This document shows, one piece after another, positions 1-11,768 of a stretch of 64,000 bases of DNA (positions within the stretch are counted from its first letter, which is position 1; each line of letters opens with the position of its first letter). The stretch is from Fistulifera solaris (Eukaryota > Bacillariophyta > Bacillariophyceae > Naviculales > Stauroneidaceae): contig AP026146.1 of assembly GCA_030295235.1 (NCBI GenBank), positions 124,001-188,000 on the forward strand. The letters are read 5' to 3'. The notes under the pieces were generated by a model. That model saw nothing but the letters and a program-made list of their open reading frames with translations. It did no database searches and had not been told where the DNA came from. Position numbers and translations under genes: made by a program.

Positions 1-158
1 AGCCGTTGCACGCTTCACAAGGTCCACTTTTTTCTCTTTTTTGACATCTTCGTTCCGTCATTATCTCCGAGAAGCTTTGATTCCAAAAGAGAAACACAGA
101 AAATTCTCCATCGCTTGCCTTTCACCGACTATTTGATTAGCAAAGATCAAAATTGAAA

Positions 159-1332
159 ATGGCCCCAGACGATAAGAAGAAACACCCACTCCAGCACTTG
201 CTCGCGGGGGGTGCCGCCGGCTTGGTCGAGTCATCGGTTTGTCATCCATTGGACACCATTAAGACGCGGATGCAACTCCGACGACAAAGTGCGACTGTCG
301 AAAAAGTCGTCGTGAAGATGAGAGATTCCATGATGGAACCTGCGCTTCGTTTGCAGCATTCTCTTCAGGATCCTGTGCTCCGAACGGCCGGTGGTCTCGA
401 ACCGGGCATCCGAATGAGCGGTCCGACGAAACTGGCGCATGTGACCATGCATCCACACACGGTGCAAGCTCCACTTGGACCTATTGGAACTGCTCGGCGT
501 ATCGTGGAAAGAGAAGGTTTCTTTGCGCTATATAAGGTAAGAAGACATTATTTTTGTTATTCGCAATCCCATGATCTCCTCTCAATTTGTTCTATAAAAC
601 AAGGGATTGACAGCTGTATGGACTGGTATTATTCCCAAGATGGCCATTCGGTTTGTGTCGTTTGAGCAGTACCGAGAGTGGATGGGTCCTCCTGCGCAGC
701 AGTACGGTGTTTCTGCGGGCATGGTAACCTTTACGGCTGGTCTAGCATCTGGTCTCACGGAAGCGATTCTCGTCGTCACTCCCGCGGAAGTATGTAAGAT
801 AAGGATGCAATCCCAGTTCCACTCGATGATGGACCCTTCACAGCTGCAGAAGCGGAAATACACGAATGTCATCCAGACGGCGTTTCTCATTGTAAAGGAA
901 GAAGGTTTGGGTGCTCTTTACAAAGGTGTTATCCCAACGATGCTACGACAAGGTTGCAATCAGGCTGTTAACTTCACGGCTTATAACTACATAAAGAGGG
1001 AAGTCATGGCTCGGCAAGGAACTGATAGTCTCGATTCATGGCAGTCCCTGCTCATTGGTGGCTTGTCGGGCGGCATGGGCCCCTTGGTGAATAACCCTCT
1101 TGATGTGGTGAAAACACGATTACAGAAGCAAGTGATCACTCCAGGAAAAACGCCTAAATATACAGGACTTGGCCAAGCTTGTTTGAAAATTGGACGAGAG
1201 GAAGGAGTTCTCGCACTCTGGAAGGGTATTACACCGCGTCTTTTGAGAATCATGCCAGGGCAGGCGATCACATTCATGACATACGAGGCTGTGTCTGCCC
1301 AGATGACAAAAATGGGTTGGTTCAATGTTTAG
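159..1332 (+). CDS. SFC1: Mitochondrial succinate/fumarate-type carrier
   Basis: Two exons (159-536 and 604-1332, intron 537-603 with GT-AG ends) give 368 residues. Three mitochondrial carrier repeats are visible, each with the P-x-[DE]-x-x-[KR] signature: HPLDTIKTR near residue 28, TPAEVCKIR near residue 185 and NPLDVVKTR near residue 295. The stretch WTGIIPKMAIRFVSFEQY just after the intron is typical of the yeast SFC1 and plant succinate/fumarate branch. The family exchanges dicarboxylates across the inner mitochondrial membrane. An insert of about 70 residues rich in charged residues separates the first helix pair from the rest, which makes the protein longer than the usual 300 or so residues. 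The ATG at 159 is the first in frame. Substrate is inferred from family resemblance only; a citrate or other dicarboxylate carrier is the alternative. Confidence 0.85.
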
Positions 1333-1725
1333 AGAGACGGGATGTTTGTGGCTGCTTGCTTATCGATTCAGTCAATAGTTAGACTTAACTTCTTCACAGT
1401 TAGATCGTGTAATATGCGAGATAGTTAGCCGGTAATCTTACTCTGTACTGTAACGTCTTAGTTTTAGTCCTTGTACGACACTTTTGTCAACCGAGTATAA
1501 GTTTTGAATCTATATCGTATTACCTGTAAGACAAGTAGTTCCATTCGGCTCACTATACTAAAACCAGTGCAATCGCCTGTATGTCGTTCGCATCTCTCCC
1601 TCGCTTGAACGATACCAGTGTGCGTCGCATACAGCGCAACACTAACGCGACAACAAAAGTCGTTATATGTTCTCAATTATTTGTTGATATAGAAAGCCTT
1701 TTGTTTGAAATCCAAGTCATTTATC
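1333..1725. other. Intergenic, nothing recognised
   Basis: Spacer of 393 bases between two genes on the same strand. It would hold the 3' end of the carrier transcript and the promoter of the next gene. No coding signal, repeat or RNA gene is evident. Confidence 0.5.
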
Positions 1726-2173
1726 ATGTCAAGTCGATCCCTTGTTGCTACAGCCTTCCGACGCTCCGGTGTAACGCGCCGTCCGTTTCATGTGACTGCG
1801 CTTCGGCAAGGCGGCGGTCACTCGCCTCCTCTGGCGCCTTTTGCGCGTGTTACACCGCAGTCCGAGTCGGTACGTTCAAAGATCTCTCTACCTACATCTT
1901 CTTTTCAATCTGTTTTTAAAAATCCCTTTTTCCCCGCAGATGACGGAAAACTTGGATGCTGTTTGGAACGACGGAGTCGCCCCGGAATTAGCACTCGACT
2001 TTGACATGCCCAACACCAGTTCCAAGGAAGCTCTTTTCACATGGATGGGGACGCTTACTGGTTTCTTCGTACTTTATCAAGGCATTTCTTTGGTAACAAA
2101 TGGTGCTAAAGATAACAATCCGGCCCTATCGCATGCAACAGATGTAGTTGTTCCGGATTACTCGAAGCACTAA
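1726..2173 (+). CDS. Probable mitochondrial complex I subunit, NDUFB8-like
   Basis: Two exons (1726-1869 and 1940-2173; intron 1870-1939 begins GTACGT and ends CCGCAG) encode 125 residues. The N-terminus is rich in Arg, Ser and Ala without acids (MSSRSLVATAFRRSG), as expected of a mitochondrial presequence. The second exon begins with a conserved-looking block, VWNDGVAPELALDFDMP, followed by a single hydrophobic helix (about residues 83-100) and a short C-terminal tail ending VVVPDYSKH. This order (acidic-Pro block, one membrane span, short polar tail) resembles NDUFB8/ASHI of the complex I membrane arm. The assignment rests on pattern resemblance; another small single-span respiratory subunit is possible. 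Confidence 0.5.
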
Positions 2174-2786
2174 TTTTCCAGAATGTCTTCAACACCCGCC
2201 TATAACGATAAGACCTAACTTGCGCACCTTCCATTTTAGCATCATCAACGTGTATTCGTTCTTGTATTGATGATTGTGAAAGAAGTGGCACAAGAGACTA
2301 AACTCGCCGTTGTCGGTCGACAAGAACTAGGCACGTAGACACGATCTATTTCATCGATTACAAGTGCCTGTTGATAAATCGCCACACGTGATTTTCGTTT
2401 CTTGTATCGATACCTGGTAGTGACCTCAAAGCAGATTTCGATTGCTACGCTTTTCATAAAAACCTGTCAAAGTGCTACAACAGAATAAGCTACGATGAAG
2501 CTATTCTACAATATTTTAAACATTTTTAAGCTATCAATCGAAGGCATTTTGTAGAGCATTGGGGATAAACGGAAGACGATGTTTGATTGCGGGATAGCAT
2601 GGAGAAGCTAATGCAACAAATAACGATAATGAACAAACTTTAAAAACAGAGGTGACAGAGAGATGTAACACGATCCAATATCACAGAGACCATCATGATT
2701 TAGGAAGGAGCTGATCAATCACGAGGAAGCCAGAACAAATCAGCAATCATTCAAGCAGGGCAAACAAATTTTCCAACGAATTGGAC
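2174..2786. other. Intergenic, AT-rich
   Basis: About 600 bases with only short, unconvincing reading frames. The recognisable homeodomain-like remnant begins at its right edge. No RNA gene or repeat was seen. Confidence 0.4.
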
Positions 2787-3296
2787 CTAAAACGATTTGA
2801 TGATGGGGATAACCCTCGCATTTGTAACGCCGTCAGCATCCAGTGGCGACAAAAGATCTATGAAAAGTTCATCCTCTTCAAGGTTGTCGTCAAACCCTCG
2901 TATCAGGCATTCGAGCTCAGAATAGACCTCCCAGCTTGAAGGCTATGAAACGAACCCGAGCGTCCAAACTCAAATCCAAATGCTCGCAGGAAGACGCTGC
3001 TTCGATTTCCAGGAAAGCCCGTGATTCACACAAATTTTTTCTTTAATATTCATCACTTCACTAGCCAAATGCACCAAGGCCGGCATAGCTTCGTGACGAA
3101 AGGTAGAATCTGTGCTTGCTGACATGATCTTTGCTGTTGTTGGTTTGCTTACTTGCTGCGGACGTTCCAAACTTGCAATGAATTGAGCATTTGTATACTT
3201 GAAAAGCACCAAAACAGACACCAGTTTAAGTAAACGCTACATAAGCAACAAACAGAAGGCCTGCGAGCTTCGAAGGGACCCAGCATTGACCTCCAT
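2787..3296 (-). pseudogene. Homeodomain-like gene remnant, copy A
   Basis: Divergent from CDC20 copy A. Read on the minus strand from an ATG at 3296, it gives a short first exon, a former intron and then SLERPQQVSKPTTAKI and STDSTFRHEAMPALVH. It then jumps directly to the C-terminal part (LEFGRSGSFHSLQAW, then GFDDNLEEDELF) and stops near 2787. The segment that carries the homeodomain-like helix region in copy B (about 19216-19380) is absent here, so roughly 800 bases appear to have been deleted. The splice acceptor seen in copies B and C (TTTCAG) reads TTTCAA here. Unlike B and C, this copy lacks the in-frame TAG in the middle exon. It is a truncated relic and function is unlikely. Confidence 0.5.
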
Positions 3297-3543
3297 GGTG
3301 ACTTATCTTTCAACGCAGCGATTTCTTCACACAGTCTGCGAGTAAAACAACAATATACAGTACCCATACGTTGGAATACACTTTGTATCGTATATCGTAT
3401 AAGAAATCGAATAAAGAAAATAAAGGAACGTACCTGTCAGTACAAAAGCTACATACATGATTCTCGGTACTCAAAATCACGTACAAAATTGTACCGCAGC
3501 AAGTGTTTTCGCACAATTTTTGCTTTGAACCAATTATCACACC

Positions 3544-4178
3544 ATGGTGTCTTCTTGCTTTCAAAACAACGTTATATCCTCTGATATGCTTTTGCATCAT
3601 CACCAAATGACTCTTGATCGTCCTGGTTATCGTGGGATGGCGCAGACAGCCGCGCCTCACCCTCCTAGTACGATCAAAACTCCAGTTCCCTCGCATGCTT
3701 CGAGTGCTTATCATCGTCGTCGTTTCTTGACGCCTCAAAGTGGCTTTCGTGAAGATCTGGATCGCTTCATTCCGTGTCGTGGTCGCATGCACATGGACTT
3801 GTGTCGTCGAAAGCTGAGTTCTGCGTCGAAACCTCGTGAATCATCGTCAAGTGATGCTTGCGCAAGTCCTCCTTCCGCAGCCCGTTCGACAAAACTTGCT
3901 TACGATAAGCATTTGCTGAGTACGATATGCAATGTTCCGACGAGTGATCTTGATGATGAACTGCAAATGAAGTCCATGTTACAATATGGTAACGTTTCGT
4001 CCTCCAAGACTCACAATCGTCGTCCTATCGTTGCTGCGGACCCTTTCGCACTGGACTTTTGCATTCCTCCACATTGTTGACGGCGGAAAAAGTCAACACA
4101 ACTCCCGCTCGCGTTATCCATTGTCGTCCTGAGGTAGTCCTTGATGCACCAGATATTGTGAATAATTTCTACTCTCAT
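3544..4178 (+). pseudogene. CDC20: CDC20 copy A, 5' part, split by a retrotransposon
   Basis: This is the N-terminal half of a CDC20/Fizzy-type activator of the anaphase-promoting complex. The C-box-like DRFIPCRGRMHMDLCRR lies near residue 76, and the pre-propeller segment PEVVLDAPDIVNNFYSH follows in a different frame. The reading frame is lost at 4057-4060, where a T run is one base shorter than in copy B (TTTT against TTTTT), so the first frame stops at 4080. At 4178 the gene is cut by the 5' LTR of a copia element. The gene resumes at 11769 with PLSWSKDN, exactly continuing the family pattern. The element is flanked by CTCAT on both sides, so the split is a simple insertion into an existing gene. 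Confidence 0.8.
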
Positions 4179-4696
4179 TGACAAATTGTGTTTAGTTTTG
4201 GATCGTGAGCATTCGGGACTTCTAGTGTGGACGGAGTGTAGTCACTGTCTGAATGATAGTGAGTTTGTGGATTCGGTACTCCAGGTATCTTTTGGAGTTT
4301 GCTTCCGCCCACGTCATCGGAAGTTTGGGTACAAATACAAGTTCTTCTCTTGACACGTCGCAGAGGTGTGTGTAGTGTGTGGTATATTGTTCTACGTGAC
4401 GTACAAGGTGGTACGAGAGCTATGGAAGTTATGTTAAAGTCTACGGCGGCTTAGTACTTGGTAAATGGCGACGTCGACAAAATCAGGTTCAAGTTCACAA
4501 GATCTTGACTTCATTTTACCTTCGCTTTTTGCAGTCTCACATGAATAACAATAGTGAATTTGGTTTGCCTCGACTTTCCTTGTTCGCTTTATTCTATCGC
4601 ATCCTGTCTCCTGAAGACAAGCTTTCTTTCGTTCTCAGCTTCCTGTTTTGAAGATTCGTTTCGGGTGAGCTATCTGTGCGCTCCCGGAATTTGTCA
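4179..4696 (+). repeat. 5' LTR of copia element 1
   Basis: 518 bases, TG...CA, nearly identical to 11256-11768. The main difference is a small indel where this copy reads CTTTCTTTCGTTCTCAGC. It should contain the element promoter and polyadenylation signals. Confidence 0.92.
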
Positions 4697-4787
4697 GATT
4701 AACAGTCGCAGTTTCGCTTTCAAGTTTTCGCTTTCGGCTTCGCCATGATTCTCTCGGGCTCAATCGCGTGCCGCCTTTGACCACGTG

Positions 4788-5717
4788 ATGGACAATGTCC
4801 TCGGTCGTGGTGATGACTCTGCTCTCAAACGAGCGTTGGTGTCCACCGGATACGTGGACATCTACTTGCTTCTCGAGTTGCGCCCTTTGGACATCGGAGG
4901 TCTTGAGTTCCGTGACGATACAGGGGGAAACCATGCACGTCACCCGTGGTGATAAGACCTTGGTCTATGCATTTCTCGAGTATGTGGCTCATCGTGGCCG
5001 CTCTGGTGACCATATTGAAGATTGGTTGACGGTCACCGAAGACGATTTCAACGAAGTTCCGCCTCAGTCCTGAACGGGTGTTCGATCGTAGCAATCCCGA
5101 GGTTCCCGTTGTCCCCGTCCCCCCACCTGTTGCACCTCGTGCGCCAGGAATGTCCCTCGCAGCTCTTTTCAAGCGAGGAATCAAACGTGATCCTTCCCTC
5201 TTCCCTACTCTCAAGGACGAGAGTTACAATGACGCCTGGCATCGTTCTTTTGTCAATCAGGCCCGTGCTCAGGATGTCGAGGGAGGTGCTTAATGAGGAT
5301 TATGTCCCTACTACTGAGGAAGAAAAGGAGTTGTTCGATGAAAAGCAGAAGTTCCTCTACGCAGTTTTGGAAAGTAAGGTGCTTACTGACCAAGGAAAAG
5401 CCCTTATTCGTGACTACGAAGATACCTACGATGCTCAGAAGGTCTATGCGGCGTTGAAGCGTCATCATCTACAGTCTACAAAGGCTCAGATGACTTCTGC
5501 AACTATTCTTTCTTACATTACTTCAGTTCGTTATGGAGAAGGTCATCGTGGTGGTACTGCTGCAGGCTTCGTGCATGATTGGATTGATCAAGTCCGTCAG
5601 TACGAGCGAATGTCCGGTGACCCCTTCCCGATAAACACAAGAGAATTCTACTTGAGAATGCGGTCAGCACTGTTGCCGAATTTCGTCAAGTCAAGACTAG
5701 TGCCGATTTGGAATTAA
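4788..5717 (+). pseudogene. Copia element 1 gag
   Basis: Starts at an ATG 91 bases after the LTR (MDNVLGRGDDSALKR). The frame slips at a G run near 4921-4925, then continues through VTRGDKTLVYAFLEYV, a Pro-rich hinge (VPVVPVPPPVAPRAPG) and the capsid-like block DYVPTTEEEKELFDEKQ to LLPNFVKSRL. This is the usual Gag layout of diatom copia elements and should form the nucleocapsid particle. At least two frame breaks (near 4925 and 5290) prevent a continuous product as the sequence stands. Confidence 0.6.
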
Positions 5718-6342
5718 CCAAGACTGGCAAAGACCTGACTTTCGATCAGTACTGCTCTCTGTTGATTTCGGGCGTTGTGTTGCAGTCGATGAACAGGCCA
5801 AACGCAAATCTCGTAACAGTTCCGTTAACTTCCATGATACCATGGCCTTCGGTTCGTTGAATGAGTTTGGTACTGAGGAGTTAGACCTTTCTGGATATGC
5901 CCTGGATTCCGACGTTCCTACTTCTGATTGGCAGATTAATGCTACCAGTACTGAAAGACGTTCTGTTGGGTTCCGTGGTTCCCCTTCACCTGGTTCTGCT
6001 CCTATGACGCTGTATGCCGCGCGACCGTTGGTTTCAGCTGAGTGCTGACGCGCCAAATTTGGGATACTTTGGCTGATCGTGACAAGGCCGTCATCCTTGG
6101 ATTGCTTACTATTCCCGGACGTGATGTCAGCGCTGGACCTAACCGTGACTCGAATCCGACGTCACAGTCTGGTCGTCCGTCCAACCTCCGTCGTTCGGTT
6201 CACTTCCATGACTTTGACCCTAATGCATCTCAGGATACTCTCACTTCGGAACCTACTGAAGAGTTCCATGATGCAGCTCAAGAACCTACTAAGCCTGATG
6301 GCGAATCTACCGTGCTTGTGAACTCCGCTTCGCTCTAGTTCT

Positions 6343-8255
6343 ACAATGGCTCCACACGATATACGCCGCCTTCTCGCGTTCTTCCCAGAGCAACACAAGT
6401 CGCCAAGTCAACACTTTGATAATTTATCGCGTGTCCCTTCAACACGGTCTCATGTAGATTCCCTACTTGATCGTGGTGCTAACGGTGGGGTTGCCGGATG
6501 TGACGTCCGAGTCATCCACAAGGACTTTCCCCATCGGCGTGTCAACATCCAAGGTATCGACAACCATCAGATGACTGATCTTGAGCTTGGTACTGTTGGG
6601 GGCGAGTAATGCGACGCAAAACGGACCGGTCATAGCCGTTTTCAACCAGTACGCGTTATATGGAAAAGGCCCTACCATTCACGCTTCTGGACAGTTGGAG
6701 CACTTCAAGAACCTCGTTGACGACAAGTCTATCCACGTGGGCGGTCGTCAATGCATCGTGACTCTTGATGGGTATGTGGTGCCTCTTAAGGTTCAACAGG
6801 GACTCGCTTCGCCTTCCTATTCGTCCATTTACTGACGAAGAATGGCGTTCTCTACCTCACGTCATTATGACGAGCAATCTTGACTGGGACCCCTCTGTAC
6901 TTGATCATGCAAATGATCAAGCTGATTGGTTCAATCGCATCAGCGATACACTAGAGTTGGAAGATCCCCGTCCACTCTTTGATGCATTCGGTGACTATCA
7001 TCACGGAGATAGTATAGACATTGAAGATCGCTTTGTCTTTACCCGATTGACTTCTCCTACTTTTCTGGCTACTGACAATATCATTGAAGTACGCTAACCT
7101 TACGGTATTGACCTCGCTGCTTTTCAGGCCATTGCCCGTCACTACGAGGTCTTTAACAACGAACTCGGCGCTTACGATAACGGTGATGATGTTGACGACG
7201 TGGCTGATACTCCCAGACCAGTTCTACCAGTCACGCCACGTACTATCCAGCGTCAAGACCCAGATCTAGGCCGACTTCGTCCTTACTTCGGTTGGATTTC
7301 CCATGACTTAATCAAGAAGACGCTCGAAAATACCACCCAGTATGGCCGCCTCCCACTTCCTGGAAGCACCCTCCTCAAGCGCTTCAAGTCATCAAATCCT
7401 GCTTTGAATGTTCATCGCCGTTCTGAAGACGTCGCGTGTGATATTGTCTACGCCAACACCCGGCTGTTGACAATGGGTCCACGTCTGCAGTCATTTTTGT
7501 TGGTCATGATACCATGGTTACAGATGTTTATGGTATCAAAACCGATAGCCAATTCCTCCGGACCTTAGAAGACAATATTCGCGAATGGGGAGCCCCTACT
7601 GCGTCTCCTTAGTGACCGCGCCCAAGTTCTCATCAGCAACGCGGTTCAAGATGTTCTTCGTACTTTTGCATCGGAGCATGGCAAAGTGAACCTCATCAAC
7701 AACAACAAAACCCTGCCGAACGCCGTTTCCAAACGATCAAGAATACTGCCAATCGCATCTTAGATCGTACCGGTGCACCACCTTCTCACGTGGCTTCTTT
7801 GTCTTCAATACGTGTGTTTTTCTACTCAACCACACGTACAACCAAACCTTGAAGACAGTTCCGTTGTTGGCACTGACGGGTTCGACTCACGATGTTAGTG
7901 TTCTCTTGGCGCTTCTATTTTTGGCAACGTGTGTTGTATTTGAAACACGACTATGGCTTCCCTTCTGATTCTTCCGAAGGGCTTGGAAATATTGTTGGTA
8001 TTTCTGAACATGTTGGACCCGCTCTTTGCTGGAAGATTCTGTCCGCTGATACTCAGAAAGTCATTTGTCGCTCTTCCGTTCGTCCGTACACTGCTGACGA
8101 CCCTAATTTGCGCGCCGCTCGGACTGCCGGGGAGATGTCTACTACTTCTGCTCCTGTCGTTCTGTCCCGTGAACGATTCAGTCACCGAGAACAGTCCGTT
8201 TTCTCTCAGCCCTCCCGACGACGCAGCGACCATGCCTCCTCCGCCACCACTTGTT
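6343..8255 (+). pseudogene. Copia element 1 protease and integrase region
   Basis: The retroviral-type aspartic protease motif appears as SLLDRGANGGVAG at about 6455-6495. Downstream, in shifting frames, are a pre-integrase segment (TLENTTQYGRLP, about 7325) and integrase core pieces: DVACDIVYA (about 7428), VGHDTMVTDVYGI (about 7502) and AERRFQTIKNTANRIL (about 7720). These would cleave the polyprotein and insert element cDNA. The frame is broken repeatedly, so no intact enzyme is encoded here. Confidence 0.6.
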
Positions 8256-8303
8256 GATGTCAGTGATTTGATTGGTCGCACGTTTCTGACGGACGTGGCT
8301 TCT

Positions 8304-8857
8304 GATGGGCAGAAACACCGCTTAAGGATTGCACGTCTTGTCGACGATTTCGATTCTTCCATCAAACGAGTACCAGAACGAATCAAGTTTGTATGTAAGG
8401 TTGGTGAAGACGAGGCCGAAGAAGTTTTTAGCTATGCCCAGATCATGGCATACCTAGATCAAGACGCCGGATGCTCCGGTTTGGAAGTTCAAGCGCATCA
8501 TTTCGCATCAAGGCCCATTTTGCGATGGAGATCCCGAATACAAAGGCTCTTCCTACAATGTTTTGATCGAATGGGAGAACGGGAGATCACAGCTGAACCT
8601 CTAAATGTTATTGCTTCCGACGACCCCGTGACCTGCGCTATATATGCCAAGGAAAATAACCTCTTGGATGTTCAGGGTTGGAAGAGATTCAAAGGCATCG
8701 CAAAAGACACAAGAAATTCACCCGACTGGTGAACCATGCGAAGCTTCGCTCCTACAACACTGCTCCGCGCTACAAGTATGGTTTCGAAATTCCCCGAGAC
8801 TATGCACATGCGATGCGTTTAGACGAGAAAAATAAGAACACCAAGTGGAAAGAGGCA
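8304..8857 (+). repeat. Internal duplicated segment, first copy
   Basis: Matches 10404-10956 almost perfectly (one small difference near 8321). It covers the linker just upstream of reverse transcriptase (TCAIYAKENNLLD and MRLDEKNKNTKWKEA). See the second copy for the rearrangement. Confidence 0.88.
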
Positions 8858-10400
8858 GTTGCTCTAGAGTTGTTACAAATTCAAGAGTACGAGACCTTCA
8901 AGGACTTAGGTCACAAGTCTGTTGGGAGGCCTCCTCAAGGGTACAAGAAGATTCGTGTCCACTTAGTTTTCGACGTCAAGCATGACGGACGTCACAAAGC
9001 ACGACTGGTGGCAGACGGACATTTAACCGATATCCCTACTGAGTCTGTCTACTCCGGTGTCGTCAGTTTACGGAGTTTCCGTCTGGTTGTTTTTCTTGCT
9101 GAGCTTAATTCTCTCAAGTTCTGGGCTACTGACATTGGCAATGCCTATCTTGAGGCGTTTACTTCCGAACGCGTCTACATCGAGGCTGGACCTGAGTTCG
9201 GAGAATTAGCAGGCCATATTCTCCTTATCAGCAAGGCCCTCTCACGGACTACGTACTAGTAGCGCAATGGGCGGATCGATTGGCCGGCGTCATGCGTGAA
9301 TTGGGTTTTCAACAATGCAAGGCTGACCCCTATATTTGGCTACGACGTAACGGAGACGTCCTACGAGTATGTTGCTGTCTATGTCGATGATTTAGCTTTA
9401 GCGATGAAGGATCCCCAAGGGTTTGTCAACCTGCTTATGAAACAGTACGGGTTCAAGTTGAAGGGAACCGGCCCAGTCAGCTTTCACCTTGGTATGGATT
9501 TCACTCGTGACAAGGATGGTACTCTCTGCATGTCTCCCAAGAAATACACCGAGAAGATCATTGCGAATTATGAACGGATGTACGGGGAGTCGCCGAAACA
9601 GAATGTCACTTCACCGCTAGAGAAAGGCGATCATCCAGAATTGGACACTTCGGAGTTTCTGGATGAGAAAAGCACTCGAGACTACCAGTCTTTGATCGGT
9701 TCGTTACAGTGGTTAATCAGTATCGGACGTTTCGACATCATGACTGCTGTTATGACGATGTCCGCGTTTCGTTCCGGCTCAGCGCAAGGGTCATTTGGAT
9801 CGAGTTAAGAGAATCTTCGGATACATTTCGAAGATGCGGAACGCCGCCATCCGTTTTCGTACAGGACTTCCGGATCTGTCCGATCTACCTAATTTCGAGT
9901 ACGATTGGTCCAAGTCAGTCTACGGTGATGTGAAAGAGATTCTTCCCCATGATGCTCCGGAACCTCTCGGTATGCCAGTTGTTTCTACACATTACGTCGA
10001 TGCAAACTTAATGCATTGCATGGCTACGGGGAGATCTGTGACTGGCATTCTGCATTTTCTTAATCAGACGCCCGATTGATTGGTATTCCAAGAAGCAAGC
10101 TACCGTCGAAACTGCCACCTATGGATCCGAATTTGTCGCCGCAAGGACGTGTGTCGAACAGATCATCGATATCCGAAACACACTTCGCTACCTGGGAGTT
10201 CCTATTCGTGACAAGGCTTATATGTTTGGTGACAACCAATCGGTTGTCAATAGTGCGACTCAAGTTCATGCCAAGCTACACAAGCGTCACACGATGCTTT
10301 CGTTTCATCGAGTTCGCGAGGCAATTGCATCTGGTATGATTGCTTTCCTTCACATTCCTGGCGAAATGAACCCGGCCGATATTCTCAGTAAGCATTGGGG
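8678..10400 (+). pseudogene. Copia element 1 reverse transcriptase and RNase H
   Basis: Reverse transcriptase blocks are seen in order: HKARLVADGH (about 8995), FWATDIGNAYLEA (about 9120) with a catalytic Asp, then YVAVYVDDLALAM (about 9370) carrying the YVDD catalytic motif. RNase H follows: THYVDANLMHCMATGRSVTG (about 9990), YGSEFVAA in another frame (about 10120) and DNQSVVNSA (about 10228). The frame changes near 9250, 9790 and 10080. The order and motifs are those of copia polymerases. As read, the protein is not intact. Confidence 0.75.
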
Positions 10401-11033
10401 TTAGATGGGCAGAAACACCGGCAAGGATTGCACGTCTTGTCGACGATTTCGATTCTTCCATCAAACGAGTACCAGAACGAATCAAGTTTGTATGTAAGGT
10501 TGGTGAAGACGAGGCCGAAGAAGTTTTTAGCTATGCCCAGATCATGGCATACCTAGATCAAGACGCCGGATGCTCCGGTTTGGAAGTTCAAGCGCATCAT
10601 TTCGCATCAAGGCCCATTTTGCGATGGAGATCCCGAATACAAAGGCTCTTCCTACAATGTTTTGATCGAATGGGAGAACGGGAGATCACAGCTGAACCTC
10701 TAAATGTTATTGCTTCCGACGACCCCGTGACCTGCGCTATATATGCCAAGGAAAATAACCTCTTGGATGTTCAGGGTTGGAAGAGATTCAAAGGCATCGC
10801 AAAAGACACAAGAAATTCACCCGACTGGTGAACCATGCGAAGCTTCGCTCCTACAACACTGCTCCGCGCTACAAGTATGGTTTCGAAATTCCCCGAGACT
10901 ATGCACATGCGATGCGTTTAGACGAGAAAAATAAGAACACCAAGTGGAAAGAGGCAATTGCATCTGGTATGATTGCTTTCCTTCACATTCCTGGCGAAAT
11001 GAACCCGGCCGATATTCTCAGTAAGCATTGGGG
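10401..11033 (+). repeat. 633-base internal insertion made of two element-derived pieces
   Basis: Bases 10404-10956 copy 8304-8857, and 10951-11033 copy 10318-10400 exactly (83 bases). The junction at 10951-10960 sits on microhomology GAGGCA-TTGC shared by both source sites. The result is an RNase H C-terminus ending in SKHWG twice, once at 10400 and again at 11033. Confidence 0.85.
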
Positions 11034-11255
11034 ATATTCGCAGATCTGGCCGCGTTTAAAGGCAGTACTGTTTTGGATGGGTGACACCTCGGAGATCGGA
11101 GACTAGCTTACGGTTTCAAGGAGTCGGCTCATATGTGTGATTTTGTGCTGAGTGGTTTTATATGTTTATGTGTCAGAGCGAGGCAAACAGTTATGGAGTT
11201 TGGTGGAATTGGTTCGGATTTAAATTTGAGATCGTGTCTACGAGAAGACGGGGAG

Positions 11256-11768
11256 TGACAAATTGTGTTTAGTTTTGGATCGTGAGCATTCGGGACTTCT
11301 AGTGTGGACGGAGTGTAGTCACTGTCTGAATGATAGTGAGTTTGTGGATTCGGTACTCCAGGTATCTTTTGGAGTTTGCTTCCGCCCACGTCATCGGAAG
11401 TTTGGGTACAAATACAAGTTCTTCTCTTGACACGTCGCAGAGGTGTGTGTAGTGTGTGGTATATTGTTCTACGTGACGTACAAGGTGGTACGAGAGCTAT
11501 GGAAGTTATGTTAAAGTCTACGGCGGCTTAGTACTTGGTAAATGGCGACGTCGACAAAATCAGGTTCAAGTTCACAAGATCTTGACTTCATTTTACCTTC
11601 GCTTTTTGCAGTCTCACATGAATAACAATAGTGAATTTGGTTTGCCTCGACTTTCCTTGTTCGCTTTATTCTATCGCATCCTGTCTCCTGAAGACAAGCT
11701 TTCGTTCTCGCTTCCTGTTTTGAAGATTCGTTTCGGGTGAGCTATCTGTGCGCTCCCGGAATTTGTCA
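11256..11768 (+). repeat. 3' LTR of copia element 1
   Basis: 513 bases, TG...CA, preceded by a polypurine tract at 11242-11255 and followed by the CTCAT target duplicate at 11769-11773. It lies about 100 bases upstream of a long WD40 reading frame and could act as a promoter for it. Confidence 0.92.

Larger units (their letters stand above)
4179..11768 (+). mobile_element. Ty1/copia LTR retrotransposon inserted in CDC20
   Basis: A 7.6-kb element bounded by LTRs that begin TGACAAATT and end AATTTGTCA, with the 5-bp target duplication CTCAT at 4174-4178 and 11769-11773. Internal order is gag, aspartic protease, integrase, reverse transcriptase, RNase H, which is copia order. A polypurine tract (GAGAAGACGGGGAG, 11242-11255) abuts the 3' LTR. 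Reading frames are broken many times, and a 633-base rearrangement (10401-11033) disturbs the RNase H end. The two LTRs differ by only a few small indels, so insertion is recent in evolutionary terms. The Gag and protease style (DRGANGG in the active site) fits diatom CoDi-type elements. Confidence 0.93.

Noticed and set aside
3544-4200. An intron explaining the frame change in the CDC20 copies
   Set aside because: The best GT-AG pair would start at GTAACG in copy A but is not equally placed in copy B, while single T differences at two runs explain all three copies; an intron is not fully excluded.
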